NCBI RefSeq assembly: GCF_032884065.1
Contig: NW_027062691.1
Coordinates: 248,001 to 312,000 of the forward strand
DNA from: Artemia franciscana
Lineage: Eukaryota; Arthropoda; Branchiopoda; Anostraca; Artemiidae
Direction: 5' to 3'
DNA: 64,000 nucleotides
Shown: positions 1 through 12,268 of the stretch, piece after piece
How positions within the stretch are numbered: position 1 is the stretch's first letter
Layout of the letters: every line of letters starts with the position of its first letter
The notes under the pieces: model-generated
What the model saw: only the letters and a program-made list of their open reading frames with translations
Told to the model about the DNA's origin: nothing
Databases searched by the model: none
Translations under genes and position numbers: made by a program

Positions 1-660
1 TTTGAAATTTTATTTTTATTGAAATAAAGTAGAGCATGCAGTTAATAAATGACAGTTATTAATCAATTAGTAGAATAAATAAGAATAACTGATAAACAAT
101 AATTAAAATAATTAAATGAAAATAAATTAGTTTAAATGATGAATTAAAAAATAATCGAACAAAATATTAATTTCGTTAATAAATGAAAATTTTGTTAAAA
201 ATTTGGCTTTAGAATTTCGTGGGAGAAGGTGAGGGCTCTGATCAACATTTTGTTCCGGGCGTCTGAGAGTCCAGAACCACCACAAAATCACGTGGGTATT
301 ATTATTGAAGCATTTGGCTCCTTTTTGAAATCCCTTTCGGGAATGACCATAAAAATTTTACAGCAAGACTGACTAATGAACTCTTGGACAATCAACTGAA
401 AGAAAACAAAAAAAAAAATTGGCCACCTTCCATCTTTTTTTATGGCTTAGTGTTTACATATAATTAAGTTGCATCATCAAATTTCTAAAGAAACTAGCCA
501 TCAGCTAAAAGTTTTATGAATGTCGCAGGATCTTAGCGACGTATCACCTTTAAAAAACAATGCGTTTGTTCTTGCGAATCTACGAGGAGCCACTTGGTTT
601 AAGACTTCTGGTCACCGCAAACCGTTTATATTATGGCATTAGATACAGACAGCAAACACT
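1..660. other. AT-rich non-coding stretch
   Basis: I see no supportable gene here. The first 200 bases are simple A/T-rich sequence. If the MEX3 gene at 6178-6391 has its next exon off the left edge, this is part of its first intron. Confidence 0.5.
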
Positions 661-716
661 TTACAGATGACATAACTTGGTCAATAAGGGAGGGGGGTCC
701 TTATCCTTTAAAAAAC

Positions 717-1150
717 ATAGGAACTGGCCCAAAATATTTTTAAGAGTATTTTCGCCTGAGTACAGGACGGGCTACGTGGATCAGCTCCGAGGGTGGAGAG
801 GCGTGGAGGACCCTGACCATCCCATTTTCCAGAATAAATGTGTTTATTGCAAATCAGATATGTTCTTTGATACGGGTATATTTGGTAATTACAGATCAGA
901 GACCTAGGGAGAGTACCTGGAAGATAAGTAAGTATCTGGTAAGTATCTAAGTATAAGTAAGTATCTGGGAGATAAGAGTATCAGGGAGAGGAACTCACCC
1001 AAAATATTTAAGGGTATTTTCTTCTGAGGGGGAGAGGCGAGGGGATCTCTGACCATCCCATCCTCCAGAATAAGCGTGTTTATTACAGATCAGATCCGTT
1101 CTGTGATACAGGTCTGTTGGTAATTACGGATCAGAGACTTGGGTAGAGTG
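717..1150. repeat. Direct repeat pair, about 170 bp per copy
   Basis: Copy 1 (about 719-905) and copy 2 (about 987-1148) share long near-identical blocks, for example CTGACCATCCCAT followed by TCCAGAATAA, then TGTTTATT, and later ACAGATCAGA. Between them (905-980) is a short tandem of AAGTATCT-type words. The open frame over copy 1 has no recognisable protein and looks like chance. Confidence 0.7.
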
Positions 1151-3736
1151 TCAGTTGGGTAGAGTGTCATTCGTCCGACGATAAGCACCGATACCACAAA
1201 TAAATGTCCTCATTTTGACAGACTTCTAACTCTCCCAATGGGATACTTTAAACCAAGCTTAGAGGTTAAATCCTTCTCTTGGAGGAAAGTGAACCGAAAA
1301 ATAACTTCGTTTGCTGATTGAGCCCCCATAAAAGTTCCACGGCGAAAGTTCTTTTGGAGATGTCATTTTTCATTTTGTTAAAAATCATAATTAACAACCG
1401 CCAAAAAAAAATAATTTTGACTGAACCAGCAGTTAAGACAAGAAAACAACGGCACATAAGGGAATAATTATCCATTAGTTAACAACATAAAAACATTTGA
1501 TTTTTTTTTCTTCTGGTTCTCTTGAAGTTATTATTTTCATGATCTTTCATCAAATATTGATTTGAACGGAGATTAGCGAGAATACGAAATGTTTTCACTC
1601 ATGTATAATCAGCATAGGGGGGAATATATATGCCAAAACAAGATACCACCTGGTCGGAATCTATATTTCAAACTTCCTTAGGGTTCACTAAACCAAAAAT
1701 AGATTTCCCGCCATATAGCTGAACAGCAAGAGGGTTTCATTTCGAAGAAATGGCAAGTGTTTATTTGAGCCTATGTCTGTTGTCTGACCTCGCATAAAGG
1801 CCAAGTATTTTTATATGACAACTTTTAAAAGATTCGGATTGCAAAACGGGTATTTGTTTGAAATTGCGAGACCAAAGCTTTTGAGGAACTTGCTTGGTTC
1901 CTATTCTGCAAACTCGGGTGATATAATGAACCCCACCTCGGATAATTCGAGAACGCAATCTTAATAGGCTACGATTGTCATGAAAATCATTAGAATGAGT
2001 AAGTTATGATATTCAGGCCGAGTCAGGTGTCTTAATTTCTAAAACCCCTAGAAAAATCATTTGGTCCCTCTGAATTTTTTTGCTATTTTGATCACAACAA
2101 TTTTAGGTACTTGTGTATTATAGCAGCCACACTATTGGTCTCGATCTGTTGTAAAACATGTTTCTCTGTGTGCACTCGGAGATAATTAACTATGTATGAG
2201 TGAGAAACTACTATGCAGGTATATTTTAATTAAATATTTAATATAGAGCTGGTTTGACTAGGTATTTAATATAATGCGTTCTGGGTGGCCTGCTTTCCAT
2301 AATTCTTTGTTGAAGTTTCCGTAATTTTGCTGCTAAAATATTATAGTTCCATCATATTTTGGTATATTTCATTATGACTAGCCTAACTTCACTTCTTGAG
2401 TGTGGTCACTATAATACATAAGGACCCAATTTTGTAATACATCCATTCTGTAAATGTCAATATTTTAAACATGGTTTACTCAAAACTGTCTAGGGAGAAT
2501 TCGCCTGACATATTGCAGGAAAGCAAGTTCCAGGAACGTTTCTTATTGAGGGAGATCCCCACCTTACCATACAGATATTAAAATCCATTAAAACTGGAAA
2601 TAGAGGTAGAAATATTAAATTTTATTATGTGTAGGGGGCTATCGGACAGTGCCCCTAAATGTCAAGGTATTTACGATTTTCCCAAGAAATCTTATTTTCC
2701 ATATAATTTCCTATTTCTTTCAGGCTCTCTAGCTCCTCTTGTCTCAAAAAATTTTTACGAGCCTACCAGAACAGGCAAAGGTATTCCAGCGTTTATTGTA
2801 GGAACAGTTTGGCAATAATGTCCTTCTGGGTGGAGTCAACAAACCGCACGAGGGGATTCCCATACCCCACCCACTCTGCAGTATAATATATGTAATGATG
2901 AATGACTAAGGATAACATACTGTAAATTAATAAGAATTACAGATATAATGAAATTGGAAACCAAGACGGTTTACACCCTTAGACAGTTATACCCTATATT
3001 TTTGATTTTTTTCAAAATGCACGACCAGAATGATACAGATTACAGAAAAGCAATGTTGGAGTATTTCCATTCTACGCTAAAGACAAGGGATTACTCCAAA
3101 ATGACCACATGACCGTAAGGAGAATTTGCAAAGGAAGAAAGAATTAGCAGGCCAATTTCTTAGGAGAGTAGGACTGAAGAAAAAAGAAACAAGTATAAAA
3201 ATTTCGGATTTTTTACACAAATTTCTTTAGCTACTCGCTTTACCGGAGGTCACTGAACTATAATTCACTACAGGAACGGCATCACTGCCCACTATTATTG
3301 TAGTAGGCTTAGCTTAATGTAAAATTAAACAAAAATAATCTAGTGGGTAGATTCCCCCCCCCCCAATAGACACCACTGGTATCATAGATTCAATCGTTAC
3401 AAATTATGTTTAATAAAGTACATTTTGAGACTTAAGACTACAAAAAGTGCCTACAAAAATTTTTAGCCAAATTTTAGCAAAAATTTAAAAGTGCTCTGTG
3501 CTGTCATTGCGTTGTTCAAACTGACTATTTCTTGTCCAGGGTTCATTGGCTGTGAGTCAGCACAATCACTGACAAATCAATGATTGGTGCTAATTTTACA
3601 GCAGACTTTGTTTATGTATTATCGTAGGAACAAAGCTTATTGGCAAGAAATCTGGTGAATGCACCAGAAATTTTATCAAATTACTCCGATCTCTTCAGCA
3701 AGATCTTTTCTATGCTGTAGCATAAAGTTTAATTTT
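1151..3736. other. Non-coding stretch without recognisable feature
   Basis: AT-rich DNA with scattered short open frames of fewer than 70 codons and no protein similarity that I recognise. A C-tract lies near 3354-3364. It is probably intronic to the MEX3 gene, if that gene runs off the left edge. Confidence 0.4.
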
Positions 3737-5099
3737 GGTAAAATTCTAGTTAATTGACTTTTTGCTATAATTTTACCCAAGTTAATAATCTAACTGTTAT
3801 AATCATTTTGTAATTTTTCCAATTTTATTTAATTTAAATAAAGTACAGGGCGCATATATAAATGAAAATTATTAGTTAATAAAAATAATTAAATAACATC
3901 AGTTAGATCATTAAATAACTTAAATCATAAATTAAAAATTATTAATTGATTAATGATGATTATAAATTGACTATTAAACTGATTATTGATTAAGATCTAA
4001 AAACGCTTAATGGGAATGAAATGGAGTAAAATTATAAGCAAGCAACTTTTCGCTATCTTGGAGTGGTTAGCCTAGGCCAGGAAAATAAAACTTATGGTAA
4101 TAAATCGAGAGCCAAAAACATACTCCGTGAAGGTATCGCCAAGCTACAACGTTAACACCTTTTCTGATTTCTAAGTCTTAGAAATTTGCCTACTTGACAA
4201 GTCTGTACCTACTGGGATTTTGACAAAACAATGATACAACTTTTTTTTTGGTAAAATTCTAGTTTAATAAAATATAGTTTGGTAAAATACTATTTTCAGA
4301 TTTGAAATACAATTCCTGTGATTTGAGTAGAATTATAAGACATATCAATATTTTTCCTAAATTTAGGAAATGTATTAGCAGATCTTTGAAACCTCATAAA
4401 TTGAGATTGAGCAAAGTTGTGAAGCGAAAATACTTTTCTTGAACTTAATTTGGTAAATGTATGTCTATATTTTTGACTTACCAATAAAGTGAACAAACCA
4501 CTCGATGCCTTTTTTTATGCTCTTTACGAATATTATAATCGCTTCTATCGCAAAATTCAAATTTAAGCACGTTTTGACTTAAGCTAACCTAACCTTATAA
4601 ATAATTTTGGCACAGAGAAAATGTAGTATTATTTTGTCAAAAACGACCAAGAAAACGGCACTGAGAAAACGTAGTATTATTTTCTCGGAAAGCGACCGAT
4701 AACTCATACTTTAATTGAAAATTCGTCATTTGTTAAGAGCTCAAAAAGTACTTAAATATGAATTTTGCGATAGAAGCGATTATTTTATTCGTAAAGGAAA
4801 AAAGGTATTGAGTAATATGTTCACTTTATTGGTAAGTCAATAATATGGACAGTCATATATTTACCCTTAATTTAAGCAAATCATCTATTTTAAAAGGTAA
4901 AACACGAAGATTTTGAAGGTCATCAAAGGTCAGTGCCCTCTTGAAGGAGAAGGAGTGGAGGCGGGAATTTCAAAATCCCTTCCTAGGATATACTTCGGTT
5001 CATAGATGCATCCTTTCCTAACAAAACCCCTTTCCAAGATAGCAAACAAGTAGCTCATCGAGGTAGGCTAGCAAAAACTAGCTCACCTAGAATTTTACC
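3737..5099. mobile_element. Older, rearranged MITE copy of the GGTAAAATTCTAG family
   Basis: The segment opens with GGTAAAATTCTAGTTAATTG (3737) and closes with CTAGAATTTTACC (5087-5099). Both termini are shared with the well-preserved element at 5341-5965. Internal blocks (about 4040-4140, 4150-4240, 4296-4430 and 4915-5040) match parts of that element in scrambled order or orientation. An extra GGTAAAATTCT lies at 4250. No target-site duplication is visible, so this is an old or composite copy. Confidence 0.5.
4435..4880. repeat. Inverted repeat with about 120-bp arms
   Basis: Arm 1 (about 4435-4560) is the reverse complement of arm 2 (about 4759-4880). Shared words include ATTTTGCGATAGAAGCGATT and GTTCACTTTATTGGTAAGTC. 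The spacer holds a tandem duplication of a ~50-bp unit containing GTAGTATTATTTT. A third, related copy around 5290-5340 plus 5966-6000 is the target into which the MITE at 5341 inserted. Confidence 0.75.
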
Positions 5100-5340
5100 A
5101 GATTCTGAAAACAACCTTTAAAAATCTTATAGGATATAGGCTAGGCCAAAACTTTTAGACCTACACCTATTATAATTCAGGCTATACATTTGCAAGTTAA
5201 GGGGGGGAGGTGTAAAGTTTATTTCTGACGCAAGTGAATATTATATATTTAGATTCAGGAGGAATTTACTGACCGAGGAATAAGGTTAACATACCAACTA
5301 ATGCCTTTTTTGTGATCTTTGTAAATATAATAGTCTCTTT

Positions 5341-5965
5341 GGTAAAATTCTAGTTAATTGACTTCTTACTATCTCAGAAAGGGTTTAGGTTAGGAAAATG
5401 AAACTTTCGGGGATAAATCTACAGACTAAAGTATGTCCCGAGAAGAAATTTTGAAGCAACTACCTCCACTCCTTCTCCCTCTAGACGGCCTTGACCTTTA
5501 AAAATATGTATTATAAAAGTGAAACATTGCAAAATAGATCTTCTGCTTAATTGAAGCACAACAAAATTGTTTTCAGCATCATAACTTTGCTCAATTTCAT
5601 TTTATAAGGTTTTAAAGATATGCAAATACTTTTCCTAAATTCTGAAAAAAAAAAAAACATTGATATGGCTCAAAATTCTACTCAGATAACAGGAATTGCA
5701 TTTTCAGAGCTAAAGGCAGAGAAAAAGCAACTGGTAACTGAAAATTAAGGTAAAATGTTGTTTTGTCAAAACTTCAATAGGTAGGCTATAGACCTGTCAT
5801 TTAGGCAAATTTCAGGGCCCTCTAAAGGGAGAAGGAGTGGAGGTGGGTACTTTAAAATACCTTCCTGGGACATACTTTAGCCTGTAGATTTATCCCTGAA
5901 AGTTTCATTTTCCTAACCTAAACCCTTTCCGAGATAGCAACAGGTCAATTGACTAGAATTTTACC
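5341..5965. mobile_element. MITE (foldback DNA transposon) with intact 8-bp target duplications
   Basis: The element starts GGTAAAATTCTAGTTAATTG and ends with the inverted form (CAATTGACTAGAATTTTACC). The inverted arms are about 160-190 bp (5341-5527 and 5805-5965) and include the matching pairs CTCAGAAAGGGTTTAGG / CCTAAACCCTTTCCGAG. It is flanked on both sides by GTCTCTTT (5333-5340 and 5966-5973), a perfect 8-bp target-site duplication. There is no coding capacity. An 8-bp duplication fits hAT- or P-like transposases; the termini do not tell me which. Confidence 0.88.
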
Positions 5966-6177
5966 GTCTCTTTTAATCACAAATTTAATTTTAAGCTTGT
6001 TACAGACCCTCAAAGATAATGTGAAAACCTTTTTCTCTTATTATTTTAGAGAAGCCTAGTGTTTAGGCTATATACCTCTGTTAGTCATTCTTTACGGGCT
6101 TACCCGTTCATTGAATTGACTGTGATGAAATTGAGCATAGTAATAAATTATTTTTCAGGGAGGAGAGGCAGTCTTAC

Positions 6178-6391
6178 CTTGCCTTCCAACTATTTCTGCA
6201 ACGTGCTCAGAGCTTGGGACAGGTACACACTCAGTCATATTTTGACTTCTTTTCAACCTTTCTTCTGGAGACAATCCAAAATCTGGGTCATCCTGTTCTA
6301 GACCCAGTAACGATAGTTCTAATGCCAAATGTAATGCTCTTCTATCTTCAAATCCGTTCTTTTCGATTTCACTAAACCCAGTGGTTGCCAT
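6178..6391 (-). CDS. mex3: MEX3-type KH-domain RNA-binding protein, first coding exon (partial)
   Basis: MEX3 proteins bind mRNA through two KH domains and control translation and cell fate; several family members also have a RING finger. This exon begins at ATG 6391 (context AAATATGGC) and gives 71 codons plus one base. Residues 1-50 form a charged leader with the helix-like block [16 protein letters not shown]. From residue 52, [20 protein letters not shown] is the highly characteristic start of MEX3 KH domain 1, reaching into its GxxG loop (GRQG, with the Gly codon split by the intron). Open reading continues past 6178 only as a few non-homologous residues, and a strong donor AAG|GTAAGA sits exactly there. 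I could not find the rest of KH1 at lower coordinates, so the intron probably runs out of the window. Family assignment is confident; orthology to a particular MEX3 paralogue is not claimed. Confidence 0.85.
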
Positions 6392-8215
6392 ATTTAGATT
6401 TTATTTGGAAAAATGTGCAATATCCTATCCCATCCACATAAGCGATAACATGTGACTAACAATTTTTTGTAAATATTCGGAGCAAAGCACATGGCGCACG
6501 CAACTCTTTCATTCTTTATCTTGATTGGCTAAAAAATTTTGATTCGCCATGATTGGTCTTTTCCTTGAGAGTCATACACCAAGCACGCTACAATTTCCTG
6601 TCTGGCTGCTACACCAACGTCGGCAAATGACCGCTGTAAAAACTCGTTAAATCTTCAGAGATTTTGCCAGGCATCAGACAATTTTGTAAAGCGGCTGAAA
6701 ATTAAAGAAAATTCGCGATACGTAAAGCTTTAAATTTACATTTAATTACTTTATGTCATCCTTGTTAAGTTGTTTAATTGGTATCATTCTTATCGGAGAT
6801 TATGTGTCTAAATCTAAATTAGATATATAAAGACGTCACCTTATACTTATCGCTGGATAAAGGCAGAATGTTTTGCAATTAAATTATTCAGTTTTCTGAT
6901 TTGATAATTTCCAAATTTTTTACAAGATAAGGCCTAAAAGGAGAACCACTGCACTGGCCTCAACGCAGGAGCACCAATGGGGGGGGGGGGAATTTCCTCT
7001 CAATATCCCCCCAATTTTCAAAATGCCTCTTAGGTATTTTATTTTAAAAATGTCCACTCCTAGGTTTCGAAAATACAAAAAATTTTCTATTCAACAATCA
7101 GAAACTTATTTCTATAATATATACTTCCTGGCTGCAGTCCCTTCAAAAACTTTACATATTTGTGTTCCGAAGTCACAAATTCCCCTCAAAAGACTAGATC
7201 CAGCTGTAATCGGAGCGTGTGAGAATGCATAAATTACACCACGGGACTAACCACTCGGATTGTTCAGGAGCGATTCAGTCAAGTATTAGTTAGTTGTAAC
7301 CTGTTTAAACAGATTCTAGGGAATAAGTGGCTTGCAGACATCAAACTGCCGGTTAATAAATACATATAAAAAATTACATTGCATAAATAATTACAAGAAG
7401 AATTGCTAAGGATAACCTGCACCTAATCATAATTTTGAGTGAGAAACCCCTTAGGTTCAACCTTCTTATGTTTGTTTAGTCGAAGCGACGAAGAAAACTG
7501 ATACCTTTGTATTTGACCGAGTTGCTGCCTAAGAAAAAGAATTGATTAGGGAGTTAAATGCTTTGGCTTTGGCTAGGCCTTAAAACAGTAATGCTAAATC
7601 CCAGTCTAGATACTAATAAGACTTCAATTCATTTTCAAGAAATGACAGTGACGCCTTTGGATTGCTTTGGAAAGATTGAATCAACTCACTATAATAAAAG
7701 CATACGACCCCTCCCACACTAAAAAGTTCGTATTTCGCAAGGGGTGAACAAAATGATAAGTAGCGCCAGAAGGCACTAAGGTTGAAAGGCACAAACGGCA
7801 GGAAGGCAATTCGACAAATAATGCAAAAGTATAGAAAAATGACGGGATTTTATTAAGGAGAGATTTCGAATAAAAACCAAAGGTTCTCCTCTAATTTTCC
7901 GTATAAGAGCCTGTATACTAACTTAAGACTTATTTATTTACGTATATTCGAGGGGTTCCTCTCCCCCAAAACTGGACCCCGAGTCTCGAGCAAAGAGTTC
8001 AGGCCCTAATAGTCCTGTCTCCTGTTCCTTCAGGCTAGTCACAAATGTGTCCGCAGGCAGATGAAAGAAATGGGCACCCTTCTCCTGAAAAGGGGATAAG
8101 TCACCTCCTTCCTAGGTGAATAATAATGCAAAATATGGTTATATTCGGAAGTTATGATATAGTTAGATTTGGTGCAAGAACAGAAGTAGTCTATCTTTGC
8201 CCCAGAGACATACAA
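6392..8215. other. Upstream region of the MEX3 exon; no other gene
   Basis: The 5' UTR and promoter of the MEX3 gene should lie here, but I see no clear TATA or initiator element to call. A G9-10 tract is at about 6979-6989. The open frame at 7023-7232 has no recognisable similarity. Confidence 0.4.
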
Positions 8216-8217
8216 CC

Positions 8218-8375
8218 AAGGCCTTATCCAAGAGGAGGGGGAAGAGTTTTACCCTCACCCTGAATTTTTTTCCGATTCGTAAAACTGTAACAAGATGCAT
8301 TTACTAAAATTTGATGTTTATATATATATTTTTCCTTACCCCCCTCGAAAAAAATCTTGGATATTCCCTTGCATA
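8218..8375. mobile_element. Short non-autonomous element, GGATA-TIR family, copy 1
   Basis: It is bounded by AAGGCCTTATCCAAGA and TCTTGGATATTCCC. The internal order (CACCCTGAATTTTT, a TCGTAAAACTGTAACAA-like block, a T-rich run, then CCCCCCTCGAAAAAAATCTTGG) is shared with the copies at 8786-8945 and 17862-18012. Confidence 0.5.
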
Positions 8376-8785
8376 CAACATGGATGGCCTTTAGACCTAT
8401 CCTCTAACCCTCCCCCAAATTCGAAATATTTATTTGTATGATTCCTTATATCTACCGCTTGCCGCCACCAGCTGTACATCTCAGACCGCCACATTTGCCA
8501 CGCTTAGTGCAATCCCCAAAACGCTTGGTACACTCCAAGAAACATCTGGCACATTTTCACCTTGTTTGCAAAGCACCACACGGTGTACATGATTTCTGAT
8601 ATAGAGTAACCCCTCGGTACAATTTTTTTTGTAATTTCACCCATCAAAAAAATATATATAACCCAAATGTATTGTGCCAGCTTAGGAAACGATTACAGCA
8701 GATAAGGAGGGGATGGTAGAAGTGCTTTCAGGCCTGTGTCTCTCCAAAATAGGAAAACTTTACTATAATTTCTTATATTTTTTGG

Positions 8786-8945
8786 TAGGCCGTATCCGTG
8801 GGAGGGTAACGATTTTGACCCCCACCCCTCCCTGAAATTTTGGTCCAACTCGTAAAACGTAACAAAAATGCACACAAACAAATGTTTGATACTTTTTTTT
8901 AAGTTTTCTTTCCCCGCCCCCCTGAAGAAAAATTCAGAATATTAG
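8786..8945. mobile_element. Short non-autonomous element, GGATA-TIR family, copy 2
   Basis: It begins AGGCCGTATCCGTGG and ends in a CCCCCCTGAAGAAAAATTCAGAATAT block. It also shares CTGAAATTTTGGTCC and CTCGTAAAACGTAACAA with its relatives. It is non-coding. Confidence 0.5.
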
Positions 8946-9330
8946 CTTGAATCTGGATGAACTAAAAAATTACTGGCATAGACCCGACCCTCAAGTGTAA
9001 GGGTATCAGAGGATTGACCACAGTCTTTTCATTTTTCTGGGGAATGTTTTGGACAAAGGCTAGGGAAGAAGAAGGGATTCCTATCCTCCTATGTGGAGGT
9101 ATGAAATAGATATTTTAACTGTGATAAATTCCTTCTTTTTTAATTGGCCACCCTTTTTATGCAGCAAGTGCCACAATGGCGTAGGCAAGAGGGTTTTATG
9201 ACCAATCCCTCTCATTGCAATGAATATTAAATATTCTCGAGGGATTTTCTAATATTACTGAAAATTGAAGGGGGACTTTGGTTTTCATGGCTGTCGCAAT
9301 CACCGTCTCATATCCTATAGAACTTGTAGC

Positions 9331-9660
9331 GAGTTCCAGCATGGATGCTCAGAAAAGATCTCAGAATCCCTCTCTCCGAAGACCCAAAAACATTCTTTAT
9401 CCATAAAATGTTTCATATTAGAGAAAAACTAGAACAGAAAAAAAACTATTCTTAAAGTTTCAACATTGGTGCTAAGAAAATACCTCAGACCCCCCCCCCC
9501 TCTTCGAACACCGAAAGGCATTTACTATTCATACATTTTTTCTTTTTGTAGAAAACTGTTCATAAAGTTTCAGCATTGGTGCTCAAAAAAGATCTCAGAC
9601 CCCCTCCCCTTTCCCCCTTCGAAGACCTAAAAGCATTTACTATTCCTAAAATTTTTCCAA
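9331..9660. repeat. Tandem repeat, three units of about 110-125 bp
   Basis: Units begin near 9333, 9457 and 9568 with GTTTCARCATTGGTGCT-like sequence. Each continues through AGATCTCAGACCC (or a variant), a C-rich run, TTCGAAGACC, AAAAGCATTTACTATTC and a run of A and T. Drift between units is moderate. Confidence 0.75.
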
Positions 9661-10399
9661 AAAAACAATTACAGATTCACCCTCTACACTGGAAAAATTT
9701 ATGCGTGCGCCTATAAGCTCTAACAGTATCTTTTTCATAAATATTTATTTATGATTTTCTAATATTATTTTCTTCCTATCCCCAATACATGTAGAAGGGT
9801 AGTTAACCCTTGATCTAATTTTAATTCGCCAAGATAACTCCATCATGTTTTGTTGTCCTACATTGAGAAGGGTGTCAGACAACTTTTATTGGGCTGAATA
9901 TGAGGACTGTTTTCTGGTGAATGAACTTAAGAACTGGATATGGTAATAGAACAAATAAGAGGCTCTGACCAATGATAACAAGGCATCGTCTGTTTTCTTC
10001 TTTTTTTTAAGTTTGATGCTAATGCAGCTTTTTGGTCTGATAAAAATTAGAAATAGTAAAAGTTGAGTAGCAGGAATATTACTTGTAATATTTGTATTAA
10101 TAACAAAAGTACAGCAAGTATGTCTCTTTACTCTTTACGCTATCTCTTTGTGTTCGTCTCTTATCTCTACGTTTATCTGTTTACAAGTTTTCCTGTTTAC
10201 TTACATTTGACTTATTGCGTCTGACATTCGCATTTTTGAAGTGAAAAAAATATGAATATCAAACTTAAATTCCATCCTGTAGTGCAAAGCTCAAAGTTTC
10301 AAAGGAAGTTTAAGATACACCTTCTCATTTTGAACATGGAAAAATATTACCTTAGACCTTAGTTCCTCCAACGCCATCCAGGGGGCAAAGAGCATCAGT

Positions 10400-11590
10400 G
10401 AAACTCCGCCATTCTGAGTCAGTGAGGCTCCCGAAGCTGGGCAGCGGCTAATACATCCGCCCAGTCTGGCACAATAGCAGTGTTTATTGTCGCTGGGTCT
10501 ATTTCGTACGTCTGGCGTAGAGTATCGGCCTTCCTCTGAGTCTTGAGTCCCCTGGATTCCATTAGAACGTCATTCTCGGTAGTCTACTGTCCGGCATGCG
10601 CAGTACATGACCAAGAAAGAGCCAGCGTTTATACTTGATTAGTTTTATGACGGGTGGTTGCATGGTGTAGGTTTGTATTTGTTCGCTTGTGACTCGGTGG
10701 TACCAGCGGACGGACAACAATCGTCCCAGACAGTAATTCTCAAAGACTAGCAGACGTTTCTCTAGAGTTTGGTCGAGTGTCCAGGTTTCACATGAGTAAG
10801 GCAGTATGCTCATCAGGTTGCTATTGAAGAGTCTCATTTGAGCCTTAATGAGAATTTTGGAGATTTCCATATTGATGAGAGCCGATTCAAGGGAGTCTAT
10901 GCCATCCCAATTTTGGCCTGGACCTCTTTGGCTATGTTGCCTCTCTCTTCAACTAAACTGCCAAGGTATCGAAAGCATGATACTTACTCGACTCTTTTGC
11001 CCTTATAGAAAATCTCGAGAGGTTGATCACTGCCAACAGCCATACGATTTGTCTTCTTTACGTAAACGTGTAGTCCCACTTTTTCGGCTCGGTCTGTTAC
11101 ACGGTTAAAGAATTCTTGTAGGCTAGCCTTGTCTTCATCTAAGAGGGTTAGGTCGTCAGCAAATTCTACATCTGACAGTTGTTATGAGTTGTGAAGTCTT
11201 ACTCCTTTACCGTTTGCATTTCGGAGAATGAAGTCGCTGACAATGATGGACAAGAGGGGAGACAGCACGCATCCCTTCTTAACCCTCGAAGCGATTTTGA
11301 CCACCTTGTGTCAACAGTGCCGGTAAGAATGCAGCATTCTGTTACTTTGTACACGACCATGATCAGATTTACTATTTTCTCTGACAATTCATAGTGGGAT
11401 AAAATCTTCCACAAGGTTTCTCGATCGATTGAATCGAATGTTTTTTCGAAGTCTATGAATAAGATCAGCAATTTCCTCCTCCGTTCATTCCTCTCTTCAA
11501 TCAGCATTCGCATAAGAAAGATAAGGTCACCACACGCCCTCCTAGGTCTAAAGCCACTTGGAAAAATATAGAGATTAGAATATTTATAAC
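10400..11590 (-). pseudogene. Non-LTR retrotransposon (LINE) reverse transcriptase, 3' fragment
   Basis: This is the C-terminal half of a LINE polymerase on the minus strand. Reading downward from 11580, a frame with FLMRMLIEERNERRRKLLIL followed by FIDFEKTFDSIDRETLWKIL carries reverse-transcriptase motif A. After a frameshift near 11285 another frame contains VEFADDLTLLDEDK, including the FADD catalytic box (about 11160-11120). A further frame has YLGSLVEE. The intact stretch 10562-10870 contains LMSILPYSCETWTLDQTLEK and WLFLGHVLRMPDSRLPR, the characteristic C-terminal region. Stops and frameshifts make it inactive. There is no endonuclease domain, so it is 5'-truncated. Clade (RTE, CR1 or related) is not resolved. 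Confidence 0.85.
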
Positions 11591-11939
11591 GTTCCTTTGT
11601 CTCCGTTTATATTCGAATCCAGTTTAATTTGGCCAGTTTTATGCTTACTATCTCCAGAGATGTCAGGAGAAACGCCCCATGAATGAGCCCCCACCTCATG
11701 AACAGGTTAAAAATTACTCCCCCTCCCTTAGGTTTTGTTGAAATGACAGACATGTCATAAGGTGTTAAAAATGTTGATAAATGCATATACTGTATTTGGA
11801 ACGTGTAGAATATCTTTGACTATCTGTATATTTGAACTCCTAGCTGTAAAAAGATGGCTCCTGGCTTAATATTTGGATTTCACTCACCTCCCCCAACAAA
11901 AAACACATACACAACATGGATCATCAAACTTAATAACAA

Positions 11940-12115
11940 TGAATGGTAAAGAGCTACATTAAACCAAAGACGGGAGGAAACCAAATCAAATACTTTTTCA
12001 AGTGTAAAACTATAATAAATCACCAACATTAAAAAAAAAAATAAACCCATAACGAATATAAATTACAACAAATAACCAAGTCAAACTCAAAACGACCAGA
12101 AAATAAGACGAGTAT
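11940..12115. repeat. Dispersed repeat, AAAGAGCTACATTAA family, copy 1
   Basis: This block (AAAGAGCTACATTAAACCAA, then ACTTTTTCAAGTGTAAAACT, then CAAGTCAAACTCAAAACGA) has diverged relatives at about 47470-47640 and 31515-31630. It is non-coding. Directly after it come further repeats. Confidence 0.55.
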
Positions 12116-12121
12116 GCAGGA

Positions 12122-12268
12122 CTGCATCCAGGATTTTTGTTCGAGGGTGGAGGATACAAACAAGTGCATAAAAATTTTGCTTCTATATATTTTTATTATG
12201 TTTACGATTCGGACAGAAATTTTGGAGGGGGGACTCAAACCTTCTAACCACCCTGGATACAGCCTTAG
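12122..12268. mobile_element. Short non-autonomous element, GGATA-TIR family, copy 3
   Basis: Inverted ends GCATCCAGGATTT and ACCCTGGATACAGCC bound a ~145-bp non-coding element with a G-rich strand near its right end. It is related in layout to the copies at 8218, 8786 and 17862. Confidence 0.5.

Noticed and set aside
677..907. 76-codon plus-strand frame at a direct repeat
   Set aside because: The second repeat copy does not preserve the frame; no similarity.
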